DNA of 24,109 nt. It comes from a virus. Of this stretch, positions 12,048-20,632 are shown piece after piece. The position numbers and the translations under genes are program-made. The stretch spans positions 308 through 24,416 of IMG/VR virus record IMGVR_UViG_3300029787_000318; one strand, written 5' to 3'. The notes below the pieces were generated by a model. It worked only from the letters and a program-made list of their open reading frames with translations. It was not told where the DNA came from and did not search any database. Positions within the stretch are counted from its first letter, which is position 1; each line of letters starts with the position of its first letter.

Positions 12048-12931
12048 TGGACTTATTACTAATAAAAATACAAGAAATGTTATCCCGCTCTGTAAAGGAG
12101 CGGGTTGATATATCAGAAGAGATTATTGAAGAATTTGGCGAAGCTTGTAAACAAGCATTTAAAAAACAATTTACAGAACAAAGAGACCCTAACTTTTCTA
12201 TAAGAATGTCAGGGATTGGCAAACCCTTATGTCAATTACAAATGGAAAAACAGAATAAAACTTCTGAACCTCCTCCCTATAATTTTAAAATGAGAGTACT
12301 ATTTGGAGATTTAATTGAGGCAGCAGCTATTGGTATTATGAAAGCAGCAGGTATTAAAATTCAATCTGAACAAAAAGAAGTACATAATGAAATAGCAGGT
12401 GTAAAAATTAAAGGTACTTATGATATTGAAATAGATGATAAAATTTATGATATTAAAAGTGCTTCACCTTGGGCATACACAAATAAATTTTCTAAAGGCT
12501 TTAACAGTGTAGAGGAAGATGATAATTTTGGTTATGTAGTACAAGGTTCTTTATATTCTGATTCTGCAGGAAAACCTTTTGGAGGTTGGATTGTTATAAA
12601 TAAGTCTACAGGAGAATGGCAGATAGTAGAAACTCCAAAATATAATGAAGATTATAAAGCTAAAGCTCTTGAGACTGCTAAAACTAATATAGATGCGTTA
12701 GTAAATGATAAACCTTTTGAGAGATGTTTTGAAGACGTGCCTGAAACTTTTAATAAAGTAACTACTGGCAATAGAGTTTTAAATACTGTTTGCTCTTTTT
12801 GCTCTTATAAAAAAGCTTGTTGGGGTAAAGACTTACAATTTCTACCTCAGCAACAATCTAAAGCAAAATCCCCTAGGTGGTTTTGGTATACTAAAATAAT
12901 TAATCGCAAGGAGGTTAATAAAGATGTCTAA
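12047..12931 (+). CDS. Cas4/RecB-like PD-(D/E)XK exonuclease with Fe-S cluster (294 aa)
   Basis: Predicted DNA exonuclease for host DNA breakdown or phage recombination. The nuclease core reads GTYDIEID...IYDIKSAS, with Asp126, Asp135 and Lys137 as the D...DxK acids and lysine. Four cysteines, C62 and C249-x2-C252-x5-C258, are placed as in the 4Fe-4S staple of Cas4 and AddB nucleases. The GTG start at 12047 overlaps the previous TAG by one base and has no ribosome binding site, so reinitiation is likely; ATG 12077 is an alternative. A 7-bp GC-rich hairpin lies in its early codons (12084-12104). No other CRISPR-type genes are near, so this is a phage nuclease. Confidence 0.83.
   Translation: MDLLLIKIQEMLSRSVKERVDISEEIIEEFGEACKQAFKKQFTEQRDPNFSIRMSGIGKPLCQLQMEKQNKTSEPPPYNFKMRVLFGDLIEAAAIGIMKAAGIKIQSEQKEVHNEIAGVKIKGTYDIEIDDKIYDIKSASPWAYTNKFSKGFNSVEEDDNFGYVVQGSLYSDSAGKPFGGWIVINKSTGEWQIVETPKYNEDYKAKALETAKTNIDALVNDKPFERCFEDVPETFNKVTTGNRVLNTVCSFCSYKKACWGKDLQFLPQQQSKAKSPRWFWYTKIINRKEVNKDV
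12084..12104 (+). promoter_or_regulatory. GC-rich hairpin in the first codons of the exonuclease gene
   Basis: CCCGCTC (12084-12090) and GAGCGGG (12098-12104) pair perfectly around a seven-base loop TGTAAAG. Such a GC stem is out of character with the AT-rich coding sequence. There is no following U-run. It encodes residues about 13-20 of the nuclease. Confidence 0.5.
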
Positions 12932-13256
12932 AAGTAAAGACTTAGAAACAAAAGGTCCAATAATATATGTGACCCCTGTACCCACTAAAGATGGGTCATT
13001 CATGTGTACTATTAAGAAAAATAAAAACCCATCTGATAATGAAAAAACTTGTGAGATTATGGCTATGGGTATGATGAAGATGGCTCTGACAGACCCTGCG
13101 TATGTTTATGATTTAGGATTAGAAGCTATAGAAGAAGATGGTAAATTATTATATGAAGAACCTATAGTAAAAGGTAATGGTAAACATAATGATACTAACA
13201 TAGTAGATATATTAGATTATATAAAATTTAAAAATGATGATGGTAAGTTAAATTAA
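12924..13256 (+). CDS. Hypothetical protein (110 aa)
   Basis: ATG 12924 has a strong AAGGAGG and overlaps the exonuclease stop by eight bases. Basic N-terminus, a beta-like middle (GPIIYVTPVPTKDGSFMCTIKK), a methionine-rich helix (MAMGMMKMALTDP near residue 50) and an acidic C-terminal half. The family is not recognised. Its place between two nucleases suggests a DNA metabolism role, by context only. Confidence 0.75.
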   Translation: MSKSKDLETKGPIIYVTPVPTKDGSFMCTIKKNKNPSDNEKTCEIMAMGMMKMALTDPAYVYDLGLEAIEEDGKLLYEEPIVKGNGKHNDTNIVDILDYIKFKNDDGKLN

Positions 13257-13666
13257 TGGATGATAATTTTAATAAATCTGATGATATTAAAACACTTAAG
13301 AAGTTTGATTTAGATTTACAATTTGGACAAATGCGTGAAAAAAAACTTCACGATATGTTTTTTAAAAAGAAATTTGAAATAAAATCAGAAAGGGATTGGT
13401 GGCAAAAGACAGGTAACATTGCTATAGAAATACAATGCTATGATAAGCCAAGTGGGATATCTGTTACTAAAGCTGATTACTGGATGCATATATTAACAGA
13501 TGGAGATGATGAGTACTGTACTTTAGTATTTAAGGTAAGCACTGTTAAGAAACTTGTAAAAAAGTATAAAAACAAAAATGTATTTGGTGGAGACCATAGA
13601 AAATCTAAATTTGTTTTAGTACCATTAAAAGAATTATTTGTGTTGGAGAACATAAAAAATGGATAA
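13256..13666 (+). CDS. PD-(D/E)XK-like nuclease (136 aa)
   Basis: The pattern FEIKSERDWWQKTGNIAIEIQCYDKPSGIS (residues 40-69) fits a small phage endonuclease-like family: E41-I-K43 as the (D/E)xK pair, the TGNI.IE segment with Glu58, and PSGI followed by 'T.ADYW' (71-76). Small PD-(D/E)XK enzymes of this size include Holliday-junction resolvases and restriction-like nucleases; the substrate is not evident. ATG 13256 shares a base with the previous TAA. It may act with the exonuclease in recombination or packaging. Confidence 0.68.
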   Translation: MDDNFNKSDDIKTLKKFDLDLQFGQMREKKLHDMFFKKKFEIKSERDWWQKTGNIAIEIQCYDKPSGISVTKADYWMHILTDGDDEYCTLVFKVSTVKKLVKKYKNKNVFGGDHRKSKFVLVPLKELFVLENIKNG

Positions 13667-13895
13667 AATAAATCCAAACTATTACAAAACTAAAACTATT
13701 CAAACTATTGAAGCTATAAAATCACAACTTACAATAGATGAATTTAGAGGTTATTTAAAAGGACAGATTTGGAAATATTTATCTAGACATAGAGAAAAGA
13801 ATGGCTTTGAAGATTTGCAGAAAGCAAAGTGGTATATGGACTACCTAATAAAGTTTGAGAAAGATATGGGTGAAGGAAATATAATTACCAATTAG
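13659..13895 (+). CDS. DUF3310 family protein (78 aa)
   Basis: The order 'P.YY......TIEAIKSQLT.DEFRGYLKGQIWKYLSRHREKNGFEDLQKAKWYMDYLI' is that of DUF3310, a short helical phage protein with the GN/GQ..KY..R...KNG.EDL.KA core. Databases often name it a nucleotide kinase, but no kinase motif is present here. ATG 13659 overlaps the preceding stop by eight bases, with GGAGAA upstream. The role in nucleotide or DNA metabolism is unproven. Confidence 0.85.
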   Translation: MDKINPNYYKTKTIQTIEAIKSQLTIDEFRGYLKGQIWKYLSRHREKNGFEDLQKAKWYMDYLIKFEKDMGEGNIITN

Positions 13896-13903
13896 GAGGT
13901 AAA

Positions 13904-14074
13904 ATGGCAAACAATAATTACATAATAACTGGCGAAGAAGTTCAAGTATTACTACGATATTTATTTACGAGACCTTATGGGGAAGTAATAAAACTAATAG
14001 AAATATTAGGTAAGTTGAGAGAATTAGATGGAAAAGTTAATGCGGACTTCATCTCGAAAAAAACGAGCAAGTAG
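13904..14074 (+). CDS. Small conserved phage protein (56 aa)
   Basis: A 56-codon frame starts at ATG 13904 with TTAGGAGG directly upstream, one of the best ribosome binding sites in the window. The helical segment ITGEEVQVLLRYLFTRPYGEV resembles a small protein common in marine podoviruses with 'TGEEVQ.IL.YL..RPY.EV'. Function unknown. Its end overlaps the next frame by 47 bases if that starts at 14028, or by 35 if at 14040. Confidence 0.75.
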   Translation: MANNNYIITGEEVQVLLRYLFTRPYGEVIKLIEILGKLRELDGKVNADFISKKTSK

Positions 14075-14285
14075 TAATCTTGCTACAATACACGTTAACC
14101 TAGATAAGAATGGTGAGATTAAGTTAGACTTAGACTATATCAAACCTTCTAATTTTATAGACACATTTAAAAAGAAATTTCCTGATTATGAAAACTCCGT
14201 ATTATTATCTTCTATTATTTACGATACTATTTATATTTATGAGGAGTTATACGACAGGATTAAAAATACTATAAATATGAACTAA
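14028..14285 (+). CDS. Hypothetical protein (85 aa), last plus-strand gene
   Basis: Frame from ATG 14028 (or ATG 14040, 81 aa) to TAA 14283-14285. The start is uncertain: GAGAG precedes the first, GGAAAA the second. Basic N-terminus (RTSSRKKRASS), then beta (IHVNLDKNGEIKLDLDYI) and a helical end. Not recognised. It ends the rightward module: its stop overlaps the stop of the lysozyme gene on the other strand by four bases, with no terminator hairpin at the junction. Confidence 0.65.
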   Translation: MEKLMRTSSRKKRASSNLATIHVNLDKNGEIKLDLDYIKPSNFIDTFKKKFPDYENSVLLSSIIYDTIYIYEELYDRIKNTINMN

Positions 14286-14713
14286 ATGTCTCTCATTTCC
14301 ATACTTAGCGACCTAGCTCTGTTAGGGGTTTGCTTGTACCAACGTGACCGCATCATTTCATTTGCTGCATCAGGATAGTTTTCTTCTTTTAAATACTTAA
14401 TCATATTTTTAAATTTAGATACTCCTGCAAATCCCATTTGGAAAATCATTTCACATATAATACCTTTAGCTTTAACAGGTAAATCAAGATTATTTTCAGC
14501 ACAAAACTTTTCCATTAAGTTCCATGCTTTGTCAAAATCTTCTTCAAAGATTTTATCCCATCCCTCTTTATCTTTAGGTGGTTCTTCTCCGGGTAACATT
14601 TTATGACCATAGCCCCCTGTTTTGAATCCAAGGGTATCGATATAAGTATCTAATCTATATCCTTCATGCTGTTTAATTCTTTCTTTTAATGCATCTTTAA
14701 TTATATCTGACAT
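14282..14713 (-). CDS. Endolysin, T4-type lysozyme (GH24), 143 aa
   Basis: Cuts the glycan strands of peptidoglycan at the end of infection. The catalytic set is Glu17 (QHEG), Asp26 (TYID) and Thr32 (FKTGGYGH), with the same spacing (9 and 6) as Glu11-Asp20-Thr26 of T4 lysozyme. The start at 14713 follows AGGAG; the longer open frame to 14791 runs over the holin gene. There is no signal peptide or N-terminal anchor, so export depends on the holin next door. It is the last gene of the leftward late module. Confidence 0.92.
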   Translation of the reverse strand: MSDIIKDALKERIKQHEGYRLDTYIDTLGFKTGGYGHKMLPGEEPPKDKEGWDKIFEEDFDKAWNLMEKFCAENNLDLPVKAKGIICEMIFQMGFAGVSKFKNMIKYLKEENYPDAANEMMRSRWYKQTPNRARSLSMEMRDI

Positions 14714-14738
14714 TATTTCTCCTATAGCTTTAGTTAAA

Positions 14739-15134
14739 CTATTTCTTTTTTGTAATAAGCCCCATAGCACCTTTAGCACCTTTAATACCAAAACTTGCTG
14801 AACAAGCTATATATAATAAATGTTTGTAGTAATCAGGAAGTGAATGTAGGGCTTCAAACCCTGCCTTAATATGAGGGGTCCATCCGGGTATAAATACTAG
14901 TACCGCAGGAATTAATAGGGCTAGTAAAATTACCTCATCTTTCCACGACCCTTTCATTTGGTCAACAGCACTTTGCTCCCACCCAATTGTTCCCGCAATT
15001 TGAGCCTCTTTAAGGCTCTTCTGTGCTTTTATTTCCGTTAGTGCTAGGTCTGCTTTAGCTTTCTTAGTTGCTACAAACCCCTTAATTGTGTCCCCTACTA
15101 TAGTAGTAATGGGACCTAATAACATATTTAACAT
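14739..15134 (-). CDS. Holin, 3-TM type (131 aa)
   Basis: Predicted membrane protein that times lysis. A short amphipathic N-terminus and charged helix (residues 20-60) lead to 'GSWKDEVILLALLIPAVLVFIPGWTPHIKAGFEAL..LPDYYKHLLYIACSASFGIKG'. This matches the Holin_3TMs pattern (as in gene-transfer-agent release holins): W-K-D-E before a hydrophobic helix, a P-G-W turn, and a second hydrophobic segment ending in SFGI. The start shares one base with the upstream stop. The gene lies 25 bases before the lysozyme start, forming a standard lysis cassette. Confidence 0.8.
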   Translation of the reverse strand: MLNMLLGPITTIVGDTIKGFVATKKAKADLALTEIKAQKSLKEAQIAGTIGWEQSAVDQMKGSWKDEVILLALLIPAVLVFIPGWTPHIKAGFEALHSLPDYYKHLLYIACSASFGIKGAKGAMGLITKKK

Positions 15135-15376
15135 TATGCTTCTACTCCTTTTACTCTTTCAAATTCCTTCAGCCATTCCATAAATGTCCAACATTGCATT
15201 TCTTGATATTCAACATTTTTAAATTGAACTGATATTGTTTCTTCTAATAATTTTTTATTTTTTTCTTTAAATAAAACACAGCTAGTCTCTGTGTCAAAGT
15301 TTATGTATGCGTATCTAAACATTTTAGGATTATTTTCTCCCGCAAAAAATATCATTAAAACTAATACAAATTTCAT
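15134..15376 (-). CDS. Small exported hypothetical protein (80 aa)
   Basis: The N-terminus MKFVLVLMIFFAG is a short hydrophobic segment like a signal peptide or anchor. Two cysteines (about residues 33 and 61) in the rest could form a disulfide in the periplasm. Small secreted proteins with this layout sit near lysis genes in marine phages, so a spanin-like or inhibitor role is possible, but there is no lipobox and no coiled coil. The start and stop each share one base with the neighbouring genes (TAATG). Confidence 0.65.
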   Translation of the reverse strand: MKFVLVLMIFFAGENNPKMFRYAYINFDTETSCVLFKEKNKKLLEETISVQFKNVEYQEMQCWTFMEWLKEFERVKGVEA

Positions 15377-18300
15377 TATTTAACTAAATCAAATGCATCA
15401 TTAAATATAATGTCTGCTTGTTTTTGTTTATCAGTCGTTACTTCACCCTTTAAATTTTTTGTAATTACATCTTGAGTTAAATCTTTCATTTTATTTTTTA
15501 TTTTTTTTATTATTCTTTGTCCATTATATCCCTGCCCTACCATATAATCTACATACATAGGAGGTAAATTACCTCCTTTTAACATGGCTAAAGCTGCCAT
15601 TTCTGTCCAATCATCTTCTACTATAGATTTTTTATTTTTCATTCTAGTCATATGCCATATAACTTTATTTATATAAGCTTCTTTTAATGTGTATGTGGAA
15701 AACAATCTACGAGACCAATCTGTTAAATCTCTGTCTATTTTTGCTCTTATTTTATTACCTGCTCCTACAACAACTACTCTATTTTCTCCTGTACTAGAAT
15801 CATTTATATATTTAACTACATTTTCACCTTCTAGTTTTGCATTATAATAAGCTTCTATCATAGGTTTAAATATATTAGGAGCAAATGAGTTATAAAATAT
15901 CATAGCATCACCGTCTTCATTAATTCCCTGTAACCATTTTTTTAAATAATTAGTGGTAGCACTACCTACATTACTTACTAGTTGAAGTCCGGGAGGCATT
16001 GTAAATATAGCATCTAATCCAATAGCAGCAGGAGCAGCTAAAGTGGCTGTTAAATCTGCATTAAGTGCTGTTGAAGGCACTCCAAATAATAAATAAGGAT
16101 GGAAGTCATTTTCATATAACCACTCAGAAAAAGTTGGTATTTTAAAATCGGGTTTAAACTTTCTTCCTACACCACCTAATACTGTATTTAAAGCCCCTAG
16201 TAATTTATCTGCAACTTCTATACCTATAACTCCATATAGACCTGCAGTAAAAACCATACTGGCAGCAAAAGAAGCAGTAGGACCAATATCTCCTGTTTTT
16301 TGTGTAGTTCTAACATGCTCTACCATTTGTGCTAAATAGTTGTGTTGAAAGGTTTTAAATAATCCAAAAGTTTTACCTACTGTTCTTCCTAGTAAACCTG
16401 AACTACTATATAACATAGGTCTTTGAGTAGCATTATATTCTACCATATAAGTATCTGCTAGTTGCCATGCTCTATCTTTAGCCATCTTATGAGACATGCC
16501 TCCTTCTCTTAATGAATGATAAAACATTAAAGTAGCGTTCATACGAGAGAATTGTTCTAATCTTGCAGAAAAACCTTTACCTGTGGCAGCGTTTAAAAAT
16601 TTTTCAAATCCTTTAAATGATTTACCTCTAATAGCTGCACCAAATTCATTTATAAAAGCAGCAGATATAGCTCTATTTTTAGCTGCTTCTTGTATAGCTT
16701 CTTTAGCTTCTCTAGAAGGATTTATTAAGTCTTTTTGTGATTTGATTAAAGCTTCTATAGGACTTCCTCCTTCCCCTATAGCTCTCATTCTAGAAAGTTG
16801 AGGTATTATCATTTGATAAGGTTGAATAACTTGAGATAAAGCAAATCTCATATTAAACATTAATAGTCTAGTTGTTAATGTAAAAGAATTTATGTTATTA
16901 ACAAATCTATCTAATCCGTTAGCACCTAAAAATTTTCCAAGAGTATTTTCTAAAGCTTGGTCTACTAAATGAGTTTTGCCTCCTCCTTTTTTTAATCCTA
17001 AAAAATCACCTGAAAAAACTGCACTATAATATCTGTTTAATAATTCAACAGTATTTTTATAATGTTTACTAATATTTTTATCAGTTGTTAAATCTTTTAA
17101 ATTTCTTCTTAATTTAATTTGATGCCCACTTCTAACAGCACCTTGTATATACGCCATATACCCTTTAACAAAATCAGATGTGTTTTTAATTCTAGCTACT
17201 CCTTCAGGAACACCTAGTTTTTTATATATAGCAGCATTACCACCTAGATAACCATCTACAAATTTTTGTTTACGTGGCATCTTATGAATATTAAATCCCA
17301 TTTTTACATACTGAGCTTCCCATACATCTTTAACTTCTTTTGCTAATTGTTTATTATTTCTTAAAAAATTCATTGTTTCAGCAAAAACGTGTACTTGCAT
17401 ATCTCCTGTTCTTTGAGCTGCGTCTACTTGAGTTTTCACGTCACCAAATTTTTTCTCTACTGCTTTTTGTAGTATTTTAGCTGATGCCTTACTATTAGCA
17501 GGTAGCACAGCTATCAATGAGTTATTAGATTTATTTCTAACAAATATTCTAAAATCTGCCATCCATATATGAGGAAAGTAAGAAGGAAGTTCATTAACAG
17601 TTTTAAATTCAGGTCCACCATATTTTAAACCCATTTCATTATAAAATTTTAAACTATCCTTTAATCCTTTTCTTAAAGTTTTGTATACTAAGATTTGATT
17701 ATCATTAAATTTAAAATTATCTCTAAGTGCTTTATTAGTTAAATCTCCCTCTCTTTTACTATATAATCTATTATTCTTTTTATTTTGAGTAGCAAATTTT
17801 TCTATAGCAGGTAATTTTTCTACTACTCCATTTAAAAATTTAGAGTTAGTATCTAATATTGCTTCTATAGAATTAGGGTCTCTTCCTGTTTTGGCATATT
17901 GATTAGCAGGAAGAATACTTATTTCTTTACCTGAAAATGGAGTTAAACCTTTAATAACATTAGTAAAATAAGGTTCCGCTTTATTAAATACAGGATTACG
18001 TAGTATTGCGTCTATAGTATTTTCTGCTGCTATTCTATTTTGAGTTACTAAATCTACACCTTTTTTAAATAAAGCATTAGTAGTTTTTGCAGCAAATCTT
18101 GCAGGAGCAGCTTGAAATATAAATTCATTTATAGCTCCTTTTATTCCAGAAGTAGTTAAGTCTTTTTCTGTAGGCTCATATTGGTATTCTTTCTTCTTAG
18201 TTTTTTTATTTACTTTTACACCTGAGGGTTTTATTAAACTATTAATTACTTCAGGTACAGAACGTAAGTCTAAGTATTCTTTAGACATTTGTATATTAGC

Positions 18301-19548
18301 ATTAGTCTTGTTAAAATTATCTCTTAAGGTATATATATCTCCTTCAAGTCTAGCTAATCTTTTTTCCATAGAATTTAATTCTTTTTTACCTACACTTTTA
18401 TCTCCCCTGCCTATTGCATCTTTAGCTAGAACTATTTGTTCATTTAATTGAGTGTATTCTTTAGATTTATTTTCTATAACATTTACTTGTCTACTACCTT
18501 CTAATTCTAATTCTTTAATAAATCTATTTTGTTGATAATTTCTTCCACTTAAATAAGAATTTAAATCATATTTTGCATCTCTAATACTTTTACCTTCTAA
18601 ATTTCCTATAGCACTTAAAGTTGCAAAGGTTATTCCTCCTACTAATTTATCTTCTAAATTTCCATCAGTTGTACCATAACCTAAAGCTCCCATAGTTGTA
18701 ACTCTTGTTCTAATATTAAAAGGTTCTAGAGTTTTCATTATACTTCCTAGAAGATATCCTTTACCTCCTGCTACAGCAGCTTCTTTTAATCCTTTATCTG
18801 ATTCTCTTAATGCATCTGTAACACCAAAACCTAAAGGAACTGATTTTAATAATCTAATAGGACCTATGTATTCTCCTATTGTAACTGGAGCAGCACCAAA
18901 TGCAGATGTTAACTTTCCTACAAAGGTATCAGGGTCTACTGGTCTATATCCATAAGTAGCTGAGGTATTAAAGTAAGGATTTTCAGAACTAGGATTGTAT
19001 TGTATAGATAAACTTTTTAAATAATCTTCTGCTACATCTAAAGCATAGGATAAACCTTCTTCATTATCTTCTTCATATGCTCCTTGAATACCTTTACCAA
19101 ATTTTTTTATAGCATATTTATTTAATTTATTAAGCCCCCCGGGAATATTACCCAATGTATGATAAAAAGAAGAAGCACTATTTAAATAACCATATAAAAT
19201 ATCATTACCAAAACCTTTTATACCATCCATAAAAGTACCCGGAACTTTTACTTGTCTGTCAGATTGCATACCTTCACTATATAAAGAAGAATTATTTTCT
19301 ATTTCTGAAATATCAGTTAGACCATCAAAACCTTGAGGTTTCGATATAGTAATACTTCCTTTATTATTGTTATAATTATTTATCTTATTAAATTCTTCAG
19401 ATAAATTAATATTTTTATTAGGTTTTTTATTTAATTTATTTTTTAATAACTCTATGTTATTTAAGGGGAGAGAGACATCTTGTTGAATAACAGTGTCCTT
19501 AGGTTCAGCTTCATTAAGCTTATTAATTAACAGTTCTATGTCTGCCAT
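15376..19548 (-). CDS. Very large virion protein, likely internal or ejection protein (1390 aa)
   Basis: Fills 4.2 kb. It starts with two copies of a short motif, DIELLINKLN (3-12) and NIELLKNKLN (31-40). A glycine-rich region (100-320), a coiled-coil-like stretch (about 345-420), a long helical part, and hydrophobic segments near 895-920 and 1090-1120 follow. No lytic transglycosylase motif was found. Marine podoviruses carry a protein of this size next to the tail and internal virion genes; by analogy with T7 gp16 it may be ejected with the DNA. That is inference. No clear ribosome binding site precedes the start at 19548. Confidence 0.75.
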   Translation of the reverse strand: MADIELLINKLNEAEPKDTVIQQDVSLPLNNIELLKNKLNKKPNKNINLSEEFNKINNYNNNKGSITISKPQGFDGLTDISEIENNSSLYSEGMQSDRQVKVPGTFMDGIKGFGNDILYGYLNSASSFYHTLGNIPGGLNKLNKYAIKKFGKGIQGAYEEDNEEGLSYALDVAEDYLKSLSIQYNPSSENPYFNTSATYGYRPVDPDTFVGKLTSAFGAAPVTIGEYIGPIRLLKSVPLGFGVTDALRESDKGLKEAAVAGGKGYLLGSIMKTLEPFNIRTRVTTMGALGYGTTDGNLEDKLVGGITFATLSAIGNLEGKSIRDAKYDLNSYLSGRNYQQNRFIKELELEGSRQVNVIENKSKEYTQLNEQIVLAKDAIGRGDKSVGKKELNSMEKRLARLEGDIYTLRDNFNKTNANIQMSKEYLDLRSVPEVINSLIKPSGVKVNKKTKKKEYQYEPTEKDLTTSGIKGAINEFIFQAAPARFAAKTTNALFKKGVDLVTQNRIAAENTIDAILRNPVFNKAEPYFTNVIKGLTPFSGKEISILPANQYAKTGRDPNSIEAILDTNSKFLNGVVEKLPAIEKFATQNKKNNRLYSKREGDLTNKALRDNFKFNDNQILVYKTLRKGLKDSLKFYNEMGLKYGGPEFKTVNELPSYFPHIWMADFRIFVRNKSNNSLIAVLPANSKASAKILQKAVEKKFGDVKTQVDAAQRTGDMQVHVFAETMNFLRNNKQLAKEVKDVWEAQYVKMGFNIHKMPRKQKFVDGYLGGNAAIYKKLGVPEGVARIKNTSDFVKGYMAYIQGAVRSGHQIKLRRNLKDLTTDKNISKHYKNTVELLNRYYSAVFSGDFLGLKKGGGKTHLVDQALENTLGKFLGANGLDRFVNNINSFTLTTRLLMFNMRFALSQVIQPYQMIIPQLSRMRAIGEGGSPIEALIKSQKDLINPSREAKEAIQEAAKNRAISAAFINEFGAAIRGKSFKGFEKFLNAATGKGFSARLEQFSRMNATLMFYHSLREGGMSHKMAKDRAWQLADTYMVEYNATQRPMLYSSSGLLGRTVGKTFGLFKTFQHNYLAQMVEHVRTTQKTGDIGPTASFAASMVFTAGLYGVIGIEVADKLLGALNTVLGGVGRKFKPDFKIPTFSEWLYENDFHPYLLFGVPSTALNADLTATLAAPAAIGLDAIFTMPPGLQLVSNVGSATTNYLKKWLQGINEDGDAMIFYNSFAPNIFKPMIEAYYNAKLEGENVVKYINDSSTGENRVVVVGAGNKIRAKIDRDLTDWSRRLFSTYTLKEAYINKVIWHMTRMKNKKSIVEDDWTEMAALAMLKGGNLPPMYVDYMVGQGYNGQRIIKKIKNKMKDLTQDVITKNLKGEVTTDKQKQADIIFNDAFDLVK

Positions 19549-19549
19549 T

Positions 19550-20632
19550 TTAATACTCTACAAAGTACGTTTGTCCATTAGATATAAACTCTATCATTGT
19601 TTTAGTTCCTTCTTCTATACTAGTTAATACATCTACAACTTCTTGATTACTCATAGTGTCCATATTTAATTTTACTTTTGGTAGATTATTCTGATAATCA
19701 GATAAAGATTCTACATTTCCTATAACATTATATCCTAAATCAACTATAGACTGCACATTAGTATCTTGTCCCATTTGTGAAGTATCTATATTAGAATAAA
19801 TATTTGTGTTATCTCTACTAGAATTAGTTGTACCCAAAATTTGATTAATACCTGTTATAATATTCTCTCTTGGTTCTCCTTCTAAAAATTGTACAGAAGC
19901 ATAATCTTTTGCAGCAAATTGTAAAATATTGTTTAAAATATCTTCGGCACTATCTGCTTGAGCGTTATCACCTTTTATGAGATTGTATTCCATTTCATTT
20001 AAAGCAAATTCTCCTAACTGTGGATTCATAGCATCCTCTATAGGTATTTGATTTTGAACTAAATAAGCTAATTTATTGTAGGCATTTGACACATAATCAC
20101 TTTTATCTAATCCGGGTAAAGGACTAGTTATAGGTTCTGCTCCTATTGTAGGAGCATCAGATAAAGTAGTAAAAGATTTTGTGTAATCTCTAGAAGGTAT
20201 TAATAATTCTGCTGTTTTGTTTCCTGTATTTAAACTTGTGTAAAGATTATTAATAGCTGACATATCATTTTCATATATACTTTGACTTGCTTCACCTAAA
20301 TAGTCATAAGGATTAGCTATGCTTTTTATGTAATCTTCAGGAATTTGAAATTCTGAAACTCTTTTAGCTATATCATCAACATCATCATTAAAGTCAATAG
20401 AATTATTATCTACTTGATAAGCTAATTGATAAATACCATTTTTACCATACTTTGAGTTCATTATACCTGCAACTTTTTGTAACTTATTTACTTTTTGTGT
20501 AGCGTTATCATCTGCTGTTACAAGTTTATCTCCTAGTGTTTTTATTTTAGTAGCTATGGCGGCATCTTCTTGCCCCCAATTATCTAATTGTCTTTGTAGC
20601 ATACCTGTTAAAAATGATGTTCCAAATGCCAT
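19550..20632 (-). CDS. Putative virion structural protein (360 aa)
   Basis: ATG at 20632 shares a base with the upstream stop and has AAGGAG. The product is soluble, acidic, helical in the first 120 residues and rich in Asn, Asp and Thr later, with no cysteine-rich or enzyme motif. It lies directly before the 1390-residue protein and the two are separated by one base, so they are surely co-translated. A virion role is inferred from this setting only. Confidence 0.65.
   Translation of the reverse strand: MAFGTSFLTGMLQRQLDNWGQEDAAIATKIKTLGDKLVTADDNATQKVNKLQKVAGIMNSKYGKNGIYQLAYQVDNNSIDFNDDVDDIAKRVSEFQIPEDYIKSIANPYDYLGEASQSIYENDMSAINNLYTSLNTGNKTAELLIPSRDYTKSFTTLSDAPTIGAEPITSPLPGLDKSDYVSNAYNKLAYLVQNQIPIEDAMNPQLGEFALNEMEYNLIKGDNAQADSAEDILNNILQFAAKDYASVQFLEGEPRENIITGINQILGTTNSSRDNTNIYSNIDTSQMGQDTNVQSIVDLGYNVIGNVESLSDYQNNLPKVKLNMDTMSNQEVVDVLTSIEEGTKTMIEFISNGQTYFVEY

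Noticed and set aside
14028-14074. Programmed frameshift at the A7 run between the 13904 and 14028 frames
   Set aside because: The second frame is +1 relative to the first, so the A-run does not form a standard -1 slippery site, and the second gene has its own possible starts.
14739-14791. Longer lysozyme start at 14791
   Set aside because: It would overlap the holin gene by 53 bases, whereas 14713 has AGGAG and gives a normal GH24 N-terminus.
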